A stretch of 38,441 nt of DNA from an uncultured Selenomonadaceae bacterium (GTDB lineage: Bacteria; Bacillota; Negativicutes; Selenomonadales; Selenomonadaceae): the NCBI GenBank assembly GCA_905236285.1, contig CAJOPN010000019.1, positions 1-38,441 on the forward strand, written 5' to 3'. The notes below the pieces were generated by a model, which saw only the letters and a list, made by a program, of their open reading frames with translations, did not search any database and was not told the origin of the DNA. Positions 8,959 through 16,223 of the stretch are shown piece by piece. The position numbers were made by a program, and so were the translations under genes. The first letter of the stretch is position 1. Each line of letters begins with the position of its first letter.

Positions 8959-10256
8959 AATTTAAATTCAGTCAGAATCAAATCAAGAGCATTAAGAATT
9001 TCATTTACATTTTCTTCGGTGATGACAAGCGGAGGTTGAAAAGCCATGACATTGCGGCCGATTCCGTTTTTGCCGATTATAAAGCCGCGATTTTTCATTT
9101 CTTCCAAAATTTTATCGAGTTCGACAAATGCGGGAGATTTATCGGCGTGAACAAATTCCGCTCCGATCATCAAGCCGAGTCCGCGAACGTCTCCAATAAT
9201 TTTGTGTTTCTTCGACAATTCGAGGAGACCTTTTTTTAATTGTTCGCCGCGATTTTTTGCATTTTCAATCAAATTATTTTTTTCAATGTAATCGAGAACG
9301 GCGAGCCCTGCGGCTGATGAAACGGGATTTCCTCCTAAAGTAGAGGCACCGGGACGAGTATAAGTGTCTGCAATTTCTTCAGTCGAAATAAATGCACTTA
9401 TCGGCTGACCGTTTCCGAGTGCTTTCGCCACGCTCATTATATCCGGTACGACATCAAAATTTTCAATCGCAAACATTTTTCCGCTGCGTGCAAATCCCGT
9501 TTGAACTTCGTCGATTATCAACAGCGCGTTATATTTCTGCAAAATTTCTTTGACACGTTTGAAATAATTTTTAGGCGGTACAACTATTCCTGCATTACCT
9601 TGAATTGATTCCGCAATCAATGCCGCAATTTTTCCGCTCGTATAATTTTTAATGATTTCTTCAATTTTGTTTGCACATTCCAAATCACATTCGGGATAAT
9701 TTTTGCCGAGAGGACAGCGGTAACAATAAGGATTCGGAGCAAAATTAATTCCGCCGACGGGATTCGGATCAGTCCTCCACATTCCTATACCTGTCAAACT
9801 CATCGTTAATTTCGTTCGACCATGAAGACCGTTTTGAAGTGCAATAAATTCGCTGCTCTTTGTATAAATCGACGCGAGAAGTAAAGCACCTTCATTTGCC
9901 TCAGTACCGGTTGAACAGAAAAAACTTTTTTGAAGATTGCCCGGAGTAACTTCAGATAATTTTTCGGCAAGGTTTACAAAATTTTCGGTGAGATAAATAT
10001 TGCAAACATGCTGAAGATTTTTAATTTGCTCGATCATTTTTGAAATAATTTCTTGATTGCAATGACCGCAATTTATGACGCTCACGCCTGCGTAACAATC
10101 CAAATATTTTTTTCCATTAACGTCGTAAAGATATTGCATATCTCCTTTGACGAATTGCGGCGGATTTTGATAAAAATGTCCGAGACACGGCATTATATAT
10201 TTTTTCTTCTTTTCGATGATTTTTTCTGCGCCGATGAATTGATTTGAATTTGTCAA
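8955..10256 (-). CDS. Class III PLP-dependent aminotransferase (AGXT2-like)
   Basis: A 433-residue class III aminotransferase that moves amino groups between omega-amino acids or similar amines and a keto acid with pyridoxal phosphate. Seen: FFCSTGTEANEGAL for cofactor phosphate binding, LIIDEVQTGFARSGK with the Asp that contacts the pyridine ring, and PDIMSVAKALGNGQP with the Schiff-base Lys near 278. A Cys group (CYRC about 178-181, and C190, C194) is shared by some members of this subfamily. The general look is that of alanine-glyoxylate/beta-aminoisobutyrate aminotransferases; the substrate is undecided. TTG 10256 follows GAGGTGA located inside the end of gmd, one base after the gmd stop, so the two are translationally coupled. 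A class III enzyme beside gmd is unusual, since sugar aminotransferases normally belong to the DegT family. Confidence 0.88.
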   Translation of the reverse strand: MTNSNQFIGAEKIIEKKKKYIMPCLGHFYQNPPQFVKGDMQYLYDVNGKKYLDCYAGVSVINCGHCNQEIISKMIEQIKNLQHVCNIYLTENFVNLAEKLSEVTPGNLQKSFFCSTGTEANEGALLLASIYTKSSEFIALQNGLHGRTKLTMSLTGIGMWRTDPNPVGGINFAPNPYCYRCPLGKNYPECDLECANKIEEIIKNYTSGKIAALIAESIQGNAGIVVPPKNYFKRVKEILQKYNALLIIDEVQTGFARSGKMFAIENFDVVPDIMSVAKALGNGQPISAFISTEEIADTYTRPGASTLGGNPVSSAAGLAVLDYIEKNNLIENAKNRGEQLKKGLLELSKKHKIIGDVRGLGLMIGAEFVHADKSPAFVELDKILEEMKNRGFIIGKNGIGRNVMAFQPPLVITEENVNEILNALDLILTEFKF

Positions 10257-10257
10257 T

Positions 10258-11307
10258 TTATGTCACCTCAAAAATTTTTTTTAATTGATTTAAATCGGCT
10301 CTCACCATCATTTTTACAAGTTCTTCAAAGTTGACTTTTCTTTTCCAATTTAAAATTTTTTCAGCTTTCGACGGATCTCCCAAGAGAAATTCAACTTCGG
10401 CGGGACGGAAAAATTTAGGATTGACATCAATTAAAAGTTTATCGGTCTTTGAGTCATAACCTTTTTCATTAATTCCTTCGCCACGCCATTTAATTTTAAT
10501 TCCGACTTCATCAAATGCGGCATTTACAAAATCTCTGACTGTATGAGTTTCGTTAGTTGCCAAAACATAATCATCGGGATTATCCTGCTGTAACATTAAA
10601 TACATTCCTTCAACATAATCTCCTGCGAATCCCCAATCACGTTTTGCATTGAGATTGCCGAGAGATAATTTTTCCTGATTGCCTTTGATTATATTTGCAA
10701 CTGCCAAAGAAATTTTTCTTGTAACAAAATCTTCACCGCGTCGAGGTGATTCGTGATTAAACAAAATTCCGTTGCAAGCAAACATTCCATAAGATTCACG
10801 ATAATTTACAGTAATCCAGTAACTGTATAATTTCGCCGCACCATAAGGACTTTTCGGATAAAAAGGAGTTTTTTCGGATTGAGGAGCCGTTGAAGGGATT
10901 CCGCCGAATAATTCTGAAGTGGAGGCTTGATAAAATTTCGTATCGACTTTATTTTGCCTTATTGCCTCAAGAAGTTTAATTGTACTTACTCCCGTTGCTT
11001 CTGCAGTATATTCCGGCACTTTAAATGATACTCCGACATGTGATTGAGCTGCCAAATTATAAACTTCATCAGGTTGAATTTCACGAATTATATTTGATAA
11101 ACTGCATGAATCTGTTACATCTCCGTAATGTAAAAAAAATTTGTCTTTGTATTTTGCATCATCAATTAAATGTTGAATTCTTTCCGTTCCCTTGAAACTG
11201 TGACGACGAACTATTCCGTGAACTTTATAATCTTTCGACAAAAGCAATTCCGACAAATAAGATCCGTCTTGACCGGTGATTCCTGTTATCAATGCAATTT
11301 TTTTCAT
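10258..11307 (-). CDS. gmd: GDP-mannose 4,6-dehydratase
   Basis: This extended short-chain dehydrogenase converts GDP-D-mannose to GDP-4-keto-6-deoxy-mannose, the common precursor of GDP-fucose, GDP-rhamnose and GDP-perosamine. At 349 residues it has the standard length. Seen: the NADP-binding [15 protein letters not shown] (about 9-23), [19 protein letters not shown], the catalytic Tyr-x3-Lys in [10 protein letters not shown] (Tyr155, Lys159), and [16 protein letters not shown], which is characteristic of Gmd. ATG 11307 follows CGGAGG. A strong promoter lies upstream and a terminator separates it from the glycan-like cluster. The partner reductase or aminotransferase that would finish a deoxysugar (Rmd, Fcl or Per) is not in this window. 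Confidence 0.95.
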   Translation of the reverse strand: MKKIALITGITGQDGSYLSELLLSKDYKVHGIVRRHSFKGTERIQHLIDDAKYKDKFFLHYGDVTDSCSLSNIIREIQPDEVYNLAAQSHVGVSFKVPEYTAEATGVSTIKLLEAIRQNKVDTKFYQASTSELFGGIPSTAPQSEKTPFYPKSPYGAAKLYSYWITVNYRESYGMFACNGILFNHESPRRGEDFVTRKISLAVANIIKGNQEKLSLGNLNAKRDWGFAGDYVEGMYLMLQQDNPDDYVLATNETHTVRDFVNAAFDEVGIKIKWRGEGINEKGYDSKTDKLLIDVNPKFFRPAEVEFLLGDPSKAEKILNWKRKVNFEELVKMMVRADLNQLKKIFEVT

Positions 11308-11358
11308 TAAAAACCTCCGAAAAATTTTTCAAAAATTTTTTTATTAATAAGCAAAATT

Positions 11359-11388
11359 ATTATATCACCTTTGCATTAAAAATATCAA
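11359..11388 (-). promoter_or_regulatory. Promoter of gmd-aminotransferase operon
   Basis: Minus strand: TTGATA (11388-11383), 18-base spacer, TATAAT (11364-11359). It lies about 50 bases upstream of the gmd ATG and just after the terminator of the preceding gene. Five of six and six of six bases match the consensus. Confidence 0.65.
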
Positions 11389-11402
11389 ATTTATTTTCTG
11401 CA

Positions 11403-11435
11403 ACAAAAAAAGACGATTCAAAAAAAATTCGTCTT
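11403..11435 (-). terminator. Intrinsic terminator after the glycan-like cluster
   Basis: On the minus strand AAGACGA (11435-11429) pairs with TCGTCTT (11416-11410), separated by an A/T loop and followed by a T run. It ends the transcript of the P-loop/Asp23-like gene, just before the gmd promoter. Confidence 0.7.
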
Positions 11436-11447
11436 GAAAAAATTTTT

Positions 11448-12305
11448 TTAGTGAGCAGTTGCCATCTGATCGACGTAAAGAGCACGAACAATTATATTTA
11501 TTGAATGAACTGCAAGACCTGTACTGAATTCGACGACTTCACGAACCTTTGACTGCGTTTGAGAAATCAGCGTCGGAATATGACTGCCATAATTTAAAAT
11601 AACTTCGCATGAAATTGAAAGTCCCTGATCGTCATCGCCCTGAAAAATATGTTTTATGTTTACGTTTTTAATTTTTTTAACCGATTCTTTTGCCTTAACG
11701 GTTTTTTCAACAATTTTTGTAATCACGCGATCATCAATAATCAATTTACCGTAATAACTGAAAATCGGACGGACGATAGATTTTTCACCGAGTTTGCGGC
11801 GTTTAACTCGCGAATGTTTAAAAAGAGACTGCAGCGGATCAATTAAAAATCCCGAAAAGTGCGGCTTGAGTTCAATCGTCGGAACCGGAATAATATGTTT
11901 TCCTTCTTTAAGCCGATGAAATTGTGCCTCAGCCATTTCGTTTTTGCTTGCAATGTCTTCAATACGAATTATTAATTGAATCGTCGGCAATCCGAGAGTT
12001 TTGGCAATTTTATGAACCATATTTTCCGAAGTGCCGATTATTAAAATTCTGTGCGGATTTGTTTCTTTAATTGCTTTACTGACTTCTTCGGCATGTCCGG
12101 GCAAAATAAAAATTGCACGTCGAACTGCCATAATTTTACTTTTTTCGGTTTTTGCCGATGCTCCCGCAATAATTTTTCCGTCCTCGATCAAAATGCCATC
12201 ATCAATAATAGCATCAGCCTTATGATCTTTTGCAACCTGCAATGCACGATGACTTTTGCCGGTGCCGCTCGGTCCTACCAATGCTATAACATCCAATTTT
12301 GTCAT
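11448..12305 (-). CDS. P-loop ATPase with C-terminal Asp23/Gls24-like domain
   Basis: A 285-residue cytoplasmic protein. The N-terminus has a Walker A motif GPSGTGKS (about 11-18) followed by IIDDGILI, with AIFILPGHAEEV and ILIIGTSENMV as further strands of a nucleotide-binding fold. The last 75 residues resemble the Asp23/Gls24 envelope-stress family, including the typical SHIPTLISQTQSKVREVVE segment and the final strand VNIIVRAL-like pattern. The ATG at 12305 follows GAGGAG. It is the last gene of the cluster that carries the G-tracts and precedes a terminator. The role is unknown; Asp23 proteins act at the membrane in cell-envelope homeostasis, so an envelope-linked function is an inference. 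The domain call at the C-terminus is from pattern recognition, not a profile search. Confidence 0.75.
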   Translation of the reverse strand: MTKLDVIALVGPSGTGKSHRALQVAKDHKADAIIDDGILIEDGKIIAGASAKTEKSKIMAVRRAIFILPGHAEEVSKAIKETNPHRILIIGTSENMVHKIAKTLGLPTIQLIIRIEDIASKNEMAEAQFHRLKEGKHIIPVPTIELKPHFSGFLIDPLQSLFKHSRVKRRKLGEKSIVRPIFSYYGKLIIDDRVITKIVEKTVKAKESVKKIKNVNIKHIFQGDDDQGLSISCEVILNYGSHIPTLISQTQSKVREVVEFSTGLAVHSINIIVRALYVDQMATAH

Positions 12306-12328
12306 CTCCTCAAAAAAATTTTTTTTAT

Positions 12329-13193
12329 TCAGTAATTTGCCGATGTGTTAAACAAATATTCTTCAAGAATTACGCTTTCGGTTATTGAGCCTGCGATATG
12401 TCCCCAATTTTTCCCAAATAATTTATCAAATTCTGCAATCAATCGGTCAACTTCATAGGATTTAATTACCCCCCCCCCTACTTCTCCAAGAAATACTTTC
12501 CATTCCGTCATAATGAAGTGTCAGACGATCAATTTGTATTCTTAAAACTGCAACTTTTTTATCAACGAAAAATAAATGTCTTCTGATTTCATTATCGTTG
12601 TTCGGCAAATTTATCTCTTCTTTTTGAATTGAAGTTGAATTGAGAATTTGAGCAATCATATTAATAATAAAATTTTCATGTTTGACAAAAATTTCATAAT
12701 CAATTACACCTGTCAAAAATCTGCGAAGCCTGTTGCAAAGTAAAATATATCTGTTGATAACTTCATTCATCAAATTTTGCGGATAATCGGAATATTTTTC
12801 AATAGCATTAACAGGCGACCATTGTCGCATCAGAAATTGAACCGGCACAAAAATATTTTCGTTTTTGCTCAACAAATAACCCAGTCTGTGAGTTCCGCCG
12901 ATTAACCAAATTGTTGGTTGAATTGAAACATCAATTGCAGAAATTTCAGGATTAAATCCCGACGAGTTGATTCGATTTAAAAATCTTATATATTTTTCAT
13001 CGGCAATATTTTTTTCTTCATCAGAAAATTTTTGTTCAGTTTTATCATACTCATTGTTTGCTGTGTGCCAAAATAAATTTTCACCGCGAAAATATCTTTC
13101 GGTGTCTAACATTCTCGTTACTACTATAAATTGAACATAATTAAAACCGAATGCACTCGGCAACATTAAATCACTTGCATGAACAAATTGCAT
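12329..13193 (-). pseudogene. ParB-like-fold protein, out of frame at a G10 tract (possibly phase-OFF)
   Basis: The frame opened by ATG 13193 (good GGAGAAA site) runs 243 codons and stops at 12462, directly after the G10 tract, as ...RGGGN. The frame that continues beyond the tract (to a TGA at 12329) looks like the true C-terminal part (VIKSYEVDRLIAEF...). With 9 G the two join in frame into a 287-residue protein; 10 or 11 G give early stops. Residues about 83-118 contain IWLIGGTHRLGYLL followed by VPVQFL, similar to the DGxHR region of ParB/sulfiredoxin-like folds. The protein's role is not known. It lies between a GT4 glycosyltransferase and the P-loop/Asp23-like gene. The feature type is a compromise: the gene is probably switchable rather than dead. 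Confidence 0.7.
12469..12478 (-). repeat. Poly-G tract A (10 G on coding strand)
   Basis: Ten C on the plus strand, ten G on the coding strand, flanked as TA-G10-TA. It lies near codons 239-242 of the ParB-like gene. As given it shifts the frame: 9 G (or 12) would restore the full protein. Such a pure G run is exceptional in DNA this AT-rich. Confidence 0.95.
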
Positions 13194-13223
13194 AAAAAAT
13201 TTCTCCTTACTGACTTCAAAACG

Positions 13224-14360
13224 TTAATTACTGCCATAGAGCAAATAATATAAACGAGCAACAATTTTTTCTGCATCAAAATATTCACGCGCATAATGAT
13301 ATGCGAATACCCCCCCCCCTAGTAACTTATTTGAATCGTTGCAAACTTTTTTAAAAGTATCAGCGAGAGAAGGAATATCATTAAGCGGAACAATTTCACC
13401 ACAGCGACCTTCGGCAGTTGCATCTTCTTCACAACCAAAATCAGTTACAATCATATAACAGCCTGCAAAAAGTGCTTCGGAGGTAACGTTCGGAGTACCT
13501 CCTTCAAATGTTGATGTCAATGTAAAAATTTTTGCCTTACGAAATTCTTCATTTAATTTTGCTTTGTCATCAATTTGTCCGACAAATATCACGCGGTTTT
13601 TTAAATGCGGATTTTTTTCAAAATATTTTTCAATATAATCATTAAATTTTTTGTCAATGCCGCCGACAAGTCTTACCTTCCAATCAGGAATTTCATCACA
13701 GCATTGAGCGAAGGCTTCAAGAAGCATTTGATTATTTTTTTGATCCGTGCCGATTCTTCCGACCGTTAAAATTATATTTTCTTTCTGTTCGAATAAATTA
13801 TCAAAACTTACTTTTGGAAAATTATACCAACCGTTGCGAATACATTCAACAGTCACAGGCCATTTTGAATTTAAAAATCTTTGAGTTTCTCGACCGCTTG
13901 CTCCAACGACATCAATTAATTTTAAAAAATTTTTCCACTCCGGAAATTGAAAATGAATTGAATCCATCCAACCGAGATTTGCATCGGTAGCAAGATAAAT
14001 TTTTCCGTCGGGACGAACTTCTTTATAAAAATTTACTATCGGAATATTATCCTCGCCTGCGCCGTATAAAATCAATAAATCAATTTTTTGAGCACGGCTT
14101 TCAATATATTTAAAACGAGTCTCCAAAGTATCATCAGGCAAATATTCAATCTTCAAGCCTTTAACATAAGTTTGAAGATACGGCATACTTGGAATGGGAT
14201 CATTGTAACCGACCAACACCGAATTAAAATTATGATTTTTGTATAACATATAAGGAATTATTCCGATGTCTTTTAAAAGTCCGATATTGCCCCAGCCGCC
14301 TTTAGGTCGTATGAGATATGCACCGCGTTTTCCGTCTTTCAAATAAATCTCTTCTTTCAA
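13224..14360 (-). CDS. GT4 (group 1) glycosyltransferase with an internal G10 tract
   Basis: A retaining glycosyltransferase of about 378 residues with two Rossmann domains. C-terminal donor-binding features are clear: ILTVGRIGTDQKNNQML, VRLVGG, VIFVGQIDDKAKL, and the EGGTPNVTSEALFAGC segment with the sugar-nucleotide Glu residues. The N-terminal KGGWGNIGLL is acceptor-side. Tract B encodes Gly348-Gly350 and, with 10 G, leads into a natural C-terminus (VFAYHYAREYFDAEK...). With 9 G the tail would become a longer hydrophobic one overlapping the next gene; with 11 G it would stop after nine residues. The start is uncertain: TTG 14360 has no good ribosome site, and TTG 14342, six codons later, has AGAAGAG. 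It probably adds a sugar to a surface glycan or protein. Confidence 0.88.
   Translation of the reverse strand: MKEEIYLKDGKRGAYLIRPKGGWGNIGLLKDIGIIPYMLYKNHNFNSVLVGYNDPIPSMPYLQTYVKGLKIEYLPDDTLETRFKYIESRAQKIDLLILYGAGEDNIPIVNFYKEVRPDGKIYLATDANLGWMDSIHFQFPEWKNFLKLIDVVGASGRETQRFLNSKWPVTVECIRNGWYNFPKVSFDNLFEQKENIILTVGRIGTDQKNNQMLLEAFAQCCDEIPDWKVRLVGGIDKKFNDYIEKYFEKNPHLKNRVIFVGQIDDKAKLNEEFRKAKIFTLTSTFEGGTPNVTSEALFAGCYMIVTDFGCEEDATAEGRCGEIVPLNDIPSLADTFKKVCNDSNKLLGGGVFAYHYAREYFDAEKIVARLYYLLYGSN
13310..13319 (-). repeat. Poly-G tract B (10 G on coding strand)
   Basis: Ten G on the coding strand, flanked by CTA and TATT, inside the 3' end of the GT4 gene. As given, the tract is in frame (codons CTA GGG GGG GGG GTA). 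Confidence 0.95.
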
Positions 14361-14372
14361 AAGTAAAAAAAA

Positions 14373-15395
14373 TCAGAACTCAACAGCAAAATCATCTCGT
14401 GCAGTCATTTCATGCAGGACAAATTTGTATCGTTCCAATATTTTATCATAAAAAACCGATTTAAAATTTTCGTCGTCAGTCAAACGATAATCAATCAATG
14501 CTTCTTTCAATTCATTAAAATATGTTTTTGTATATCTCGAATTTAATTCGGCATAAATTTCATTGAAAATTTTTTCACTCTGCGCTATTGATGAAATGAT
14601 TCCGTCCAAAGTATTTTTGCGTTCATCATCAGCCATAAATTCCAATTTGTAAATAATTTTTGACAACTCTTTTATGCTTCGTACTATTTGATTTTTTTTG
14701 CGATTTAAATTTTCATTGTCGGATTGTGCAAAAATATTTGCTTTTAAATTTGCTCTTAACGTGAACGACATCAAAGAATAATTTTGAGTAACTTTAAATT
14801 CTTTTGAAACCTTAACGAACGGCTGAGGAATTGAATTTGGATGCGCAATAAAAAATATCTTTCCGAAATTTTTTAAAGACAAATAAATTTCACGAGGAAT
14901 ATTTTCCAATGAACCTATATTCACATTGTCGAAAAAAACTGCGTCAAATTTTGAATTCGGCAGATTTAAATCATTGATATTCATCGACATGAAAGAAACA
15001 TGTTGAAATTCTTCTTCGGTTTTATTGTCAGTCAGGCAATATAATTGACTTCTTACGTCGAAAACTTTCAAAATATATGCAAGATGAGAAGTAAATTTGG
15101 AAGGAGTACCGATTTGAAGAAATTTATAAATTTTCGGCTTTTGAGTTAATTCATTAATCACAGACAAAAATGTTATAATACGAAACATTGCCATCGGTGA
15201 TTCGTCATTTATTTCGCGAACAGCTTTACTTATTTCAGCAAGCAAGAAAAAATTTTTTCCGCCGATTTGAAATGGCCTGAAAGAAATTGCGCTGTAATCG
15301 GAAGTAGTAACAAGTAAATTATCCGTTAAAAAATGTTTCACTCCGTCATCTTCCGCAAAAATAAATTTGCCGTTTTCCATGTATACTGCACTCAA
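14373..15395 (-). CDS. Rossmann-fold, methyltransferase-like protein of the glycan cluster
   Basis: A 340-residue protein with no firm family assignment. The middle (about 90-195) looks like a class I methyltransferase fold: KFLQIGTPSKFTSHLAYIL in the place of the SAM-binding loop, but without the usual Gly-x-Gly, then KFDAVFFDNVNIGSLENI and YLSLKNFGKIFFIAHP, which match the strand-4 and strand-5 regions. The first 80 residues form a separate part and the last 120 are helical and charged. Cofactor binding may be lost, so it could be a structural or regulatory relative. TTG 15395 has GGTGA six bases upstream; ATG 15380 is the alternative. It lies between two genes with G-tracts but carries none itself. 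Confidence 0.65.
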   Translation of the reverse strand: MSAVYMENGKFIFAEDDGVKHFLTDNLLVTTSDYSAISFRPFQIGGKNFFLLAEISKAVREINDESPMAMFRIITFLSVINELTQKPKIYKFLQIGTPSKFTSHLAYILKVFDVRSQLYCLTDNKTEEEFQHVSFMSMNINDLNLPNSKFDAVFFDNVNIGSLENIPREIYLSLKNFGKIFFIAHPNSIPQPFVKVSKEFKVTQNYSLMSFTLRANLKANIFAQSDNENLNRKKNQIVRSIKELSKIIYKLEFMADDERKNTLDGIISSIAQSEKIFNEIYAELNSRYTKTYFNELKEALIDYRLTDDENFKSVFYDKILERYKFVLHEMTARDDFAVEF

Positions 15396-15401
15396 AAATA
15401 T

Positions 15402-16205
15402 TCACCACTTTAAAAAATTATTTATCGGCTGACATTTTTTCAGCAACGAGACGATCATAATCAAGCTGCAGAAGAGATTGACGAAATACCCCCCCCCCCT
15501 AGTTGCATTACCTGAGAAACAACCGGCAATTAAATTTCTGTCGAGAGGTCTTTTTGAAAAAATATGAATTGCATTCGTGCCAAGATAATCCATTTTAAAA
15601 TGATTCGCCAAAATTGAAAGACTTTTATGTGTATAAAAAGTTATGTGTTGTCCTGTCAACGGCGAAAAGTACCACCAATCAGAAATTTTTTTCACATTAT
15701 CAGGAATAATTTGAGTCGTAAAAATTAAATTATTCGTGCAATTAACAACTTCTCTTAATTCAAGACGAGGATTTTCGACATGTTCAAAAACTTCAAGAGC
15801 AGTAACTACATCAAACGAGTCATCAATTTTTTTCAAATCGACAAAGTAAGGATTAAAAATATCTTTTGAATATTTATCGTAATAAAAAAAATCGTAGCCT
15901 CTGTCTCTCATCATTCGTACCCAAACTCCGTAACCTCCGGCAAAATCCAAAAATTTACCCGGTACACCGTAAGGCAACAAAACATCAATCAATCTTTGAA
16001 ATATCGGAAGAAAATCAATATTTCTTGATATCAGACCAATGTCTAAACTTGAAATACTTTCTGAATATGCTTCATCAAGCCAATATGGCGATTCAGTAAA
16101 AATTGTTCCGCAATCTGTGCAACGATAATATTTTATTTTATGTTTTTGTAAAATTACAGCTTCATCAAAAATTACAGCTTTTTTGTTGCAAATTCTACAT
16201 TTCAT
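15402..16205 (-). CDS. Zinc-ribbon class I SAM methyltransferase with a G11 tract (likely non-native tail)
   Basis: The N-terminus holds a zinc-ribbon-like pair (CRIC about 3-6, CTDC about 29-32). A methyltransferase domain follows: FLDFAGGYGVWVRMM for SAM binding, YDFFYYDKYS, DDSFDVVTALEVFEHVENP and a GQHITFYTHKSL segment, as in Methyltransf_23-type enzymes acting on sugars or small molecules. Tract C follows codon 236. With the 11 G present, the tail is a hydrophobic 28-residue segment ending at 15402. With 9 or 12 G it would read VFRQSLLQLDYDRLVAEK... and stop at 15418, a more protein-like tail, leaving room for the next gene's ribosome site. With 10 G it stops after nine residues. I therefore think this copy shows a non-native frame. 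ATG 16205 follows AAGGAC. Confidence 0.75.
   Translation of the reverse strand: MKCRICNKKAVIFDEAVILQKHKIKYYRCTDCGTIFTESPYWLDEAYSESISSLDIGLISRNIDFLPIFQRLIDVLLPYGVPGKFLDFAGGYGVWVRMMRDRGYDFFYYDKYSKDIFNPYFVDLKKIDDSFDVVTALEVFEHVENPRLELREVVNCTNNLIFTTQIIPDNVKKISDWWYFSPLTGQHITFYTHKSLSILANHFKMDYLGTNAIHIFSKRPLDRNLIAGCFSGNATRGGGYFVNLFCSLIMIVSLLKKCQPINNFLKW
15489..15499 (-). repeat. Poly-G tract C (11 G on coding strand)
   Basis: Eleven G on the coding strand, flanked by CTA and TATT exactly as in tract B. It lies near the 3' end of the methyltransferase gene and decides which of three C-termini is made. Confidence 0.95.
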
Positions 16206-16223
16206 TTAAATCAAGTCCTTAAA

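Noticed and set aside
12329-12511. Separate small gene starting at ATG 12511
   Set aside because: Its first codons overlap the G tract and upstream gene without a ribosome site; it reads as the continuation of the frameshifted gene.
12469-15499. G tracts as assembly junk or vector sequence
   Set aside because: Each sits inside a continuous gene with conserved flanks and Gly codons; length error by one base remains possible and is noted.
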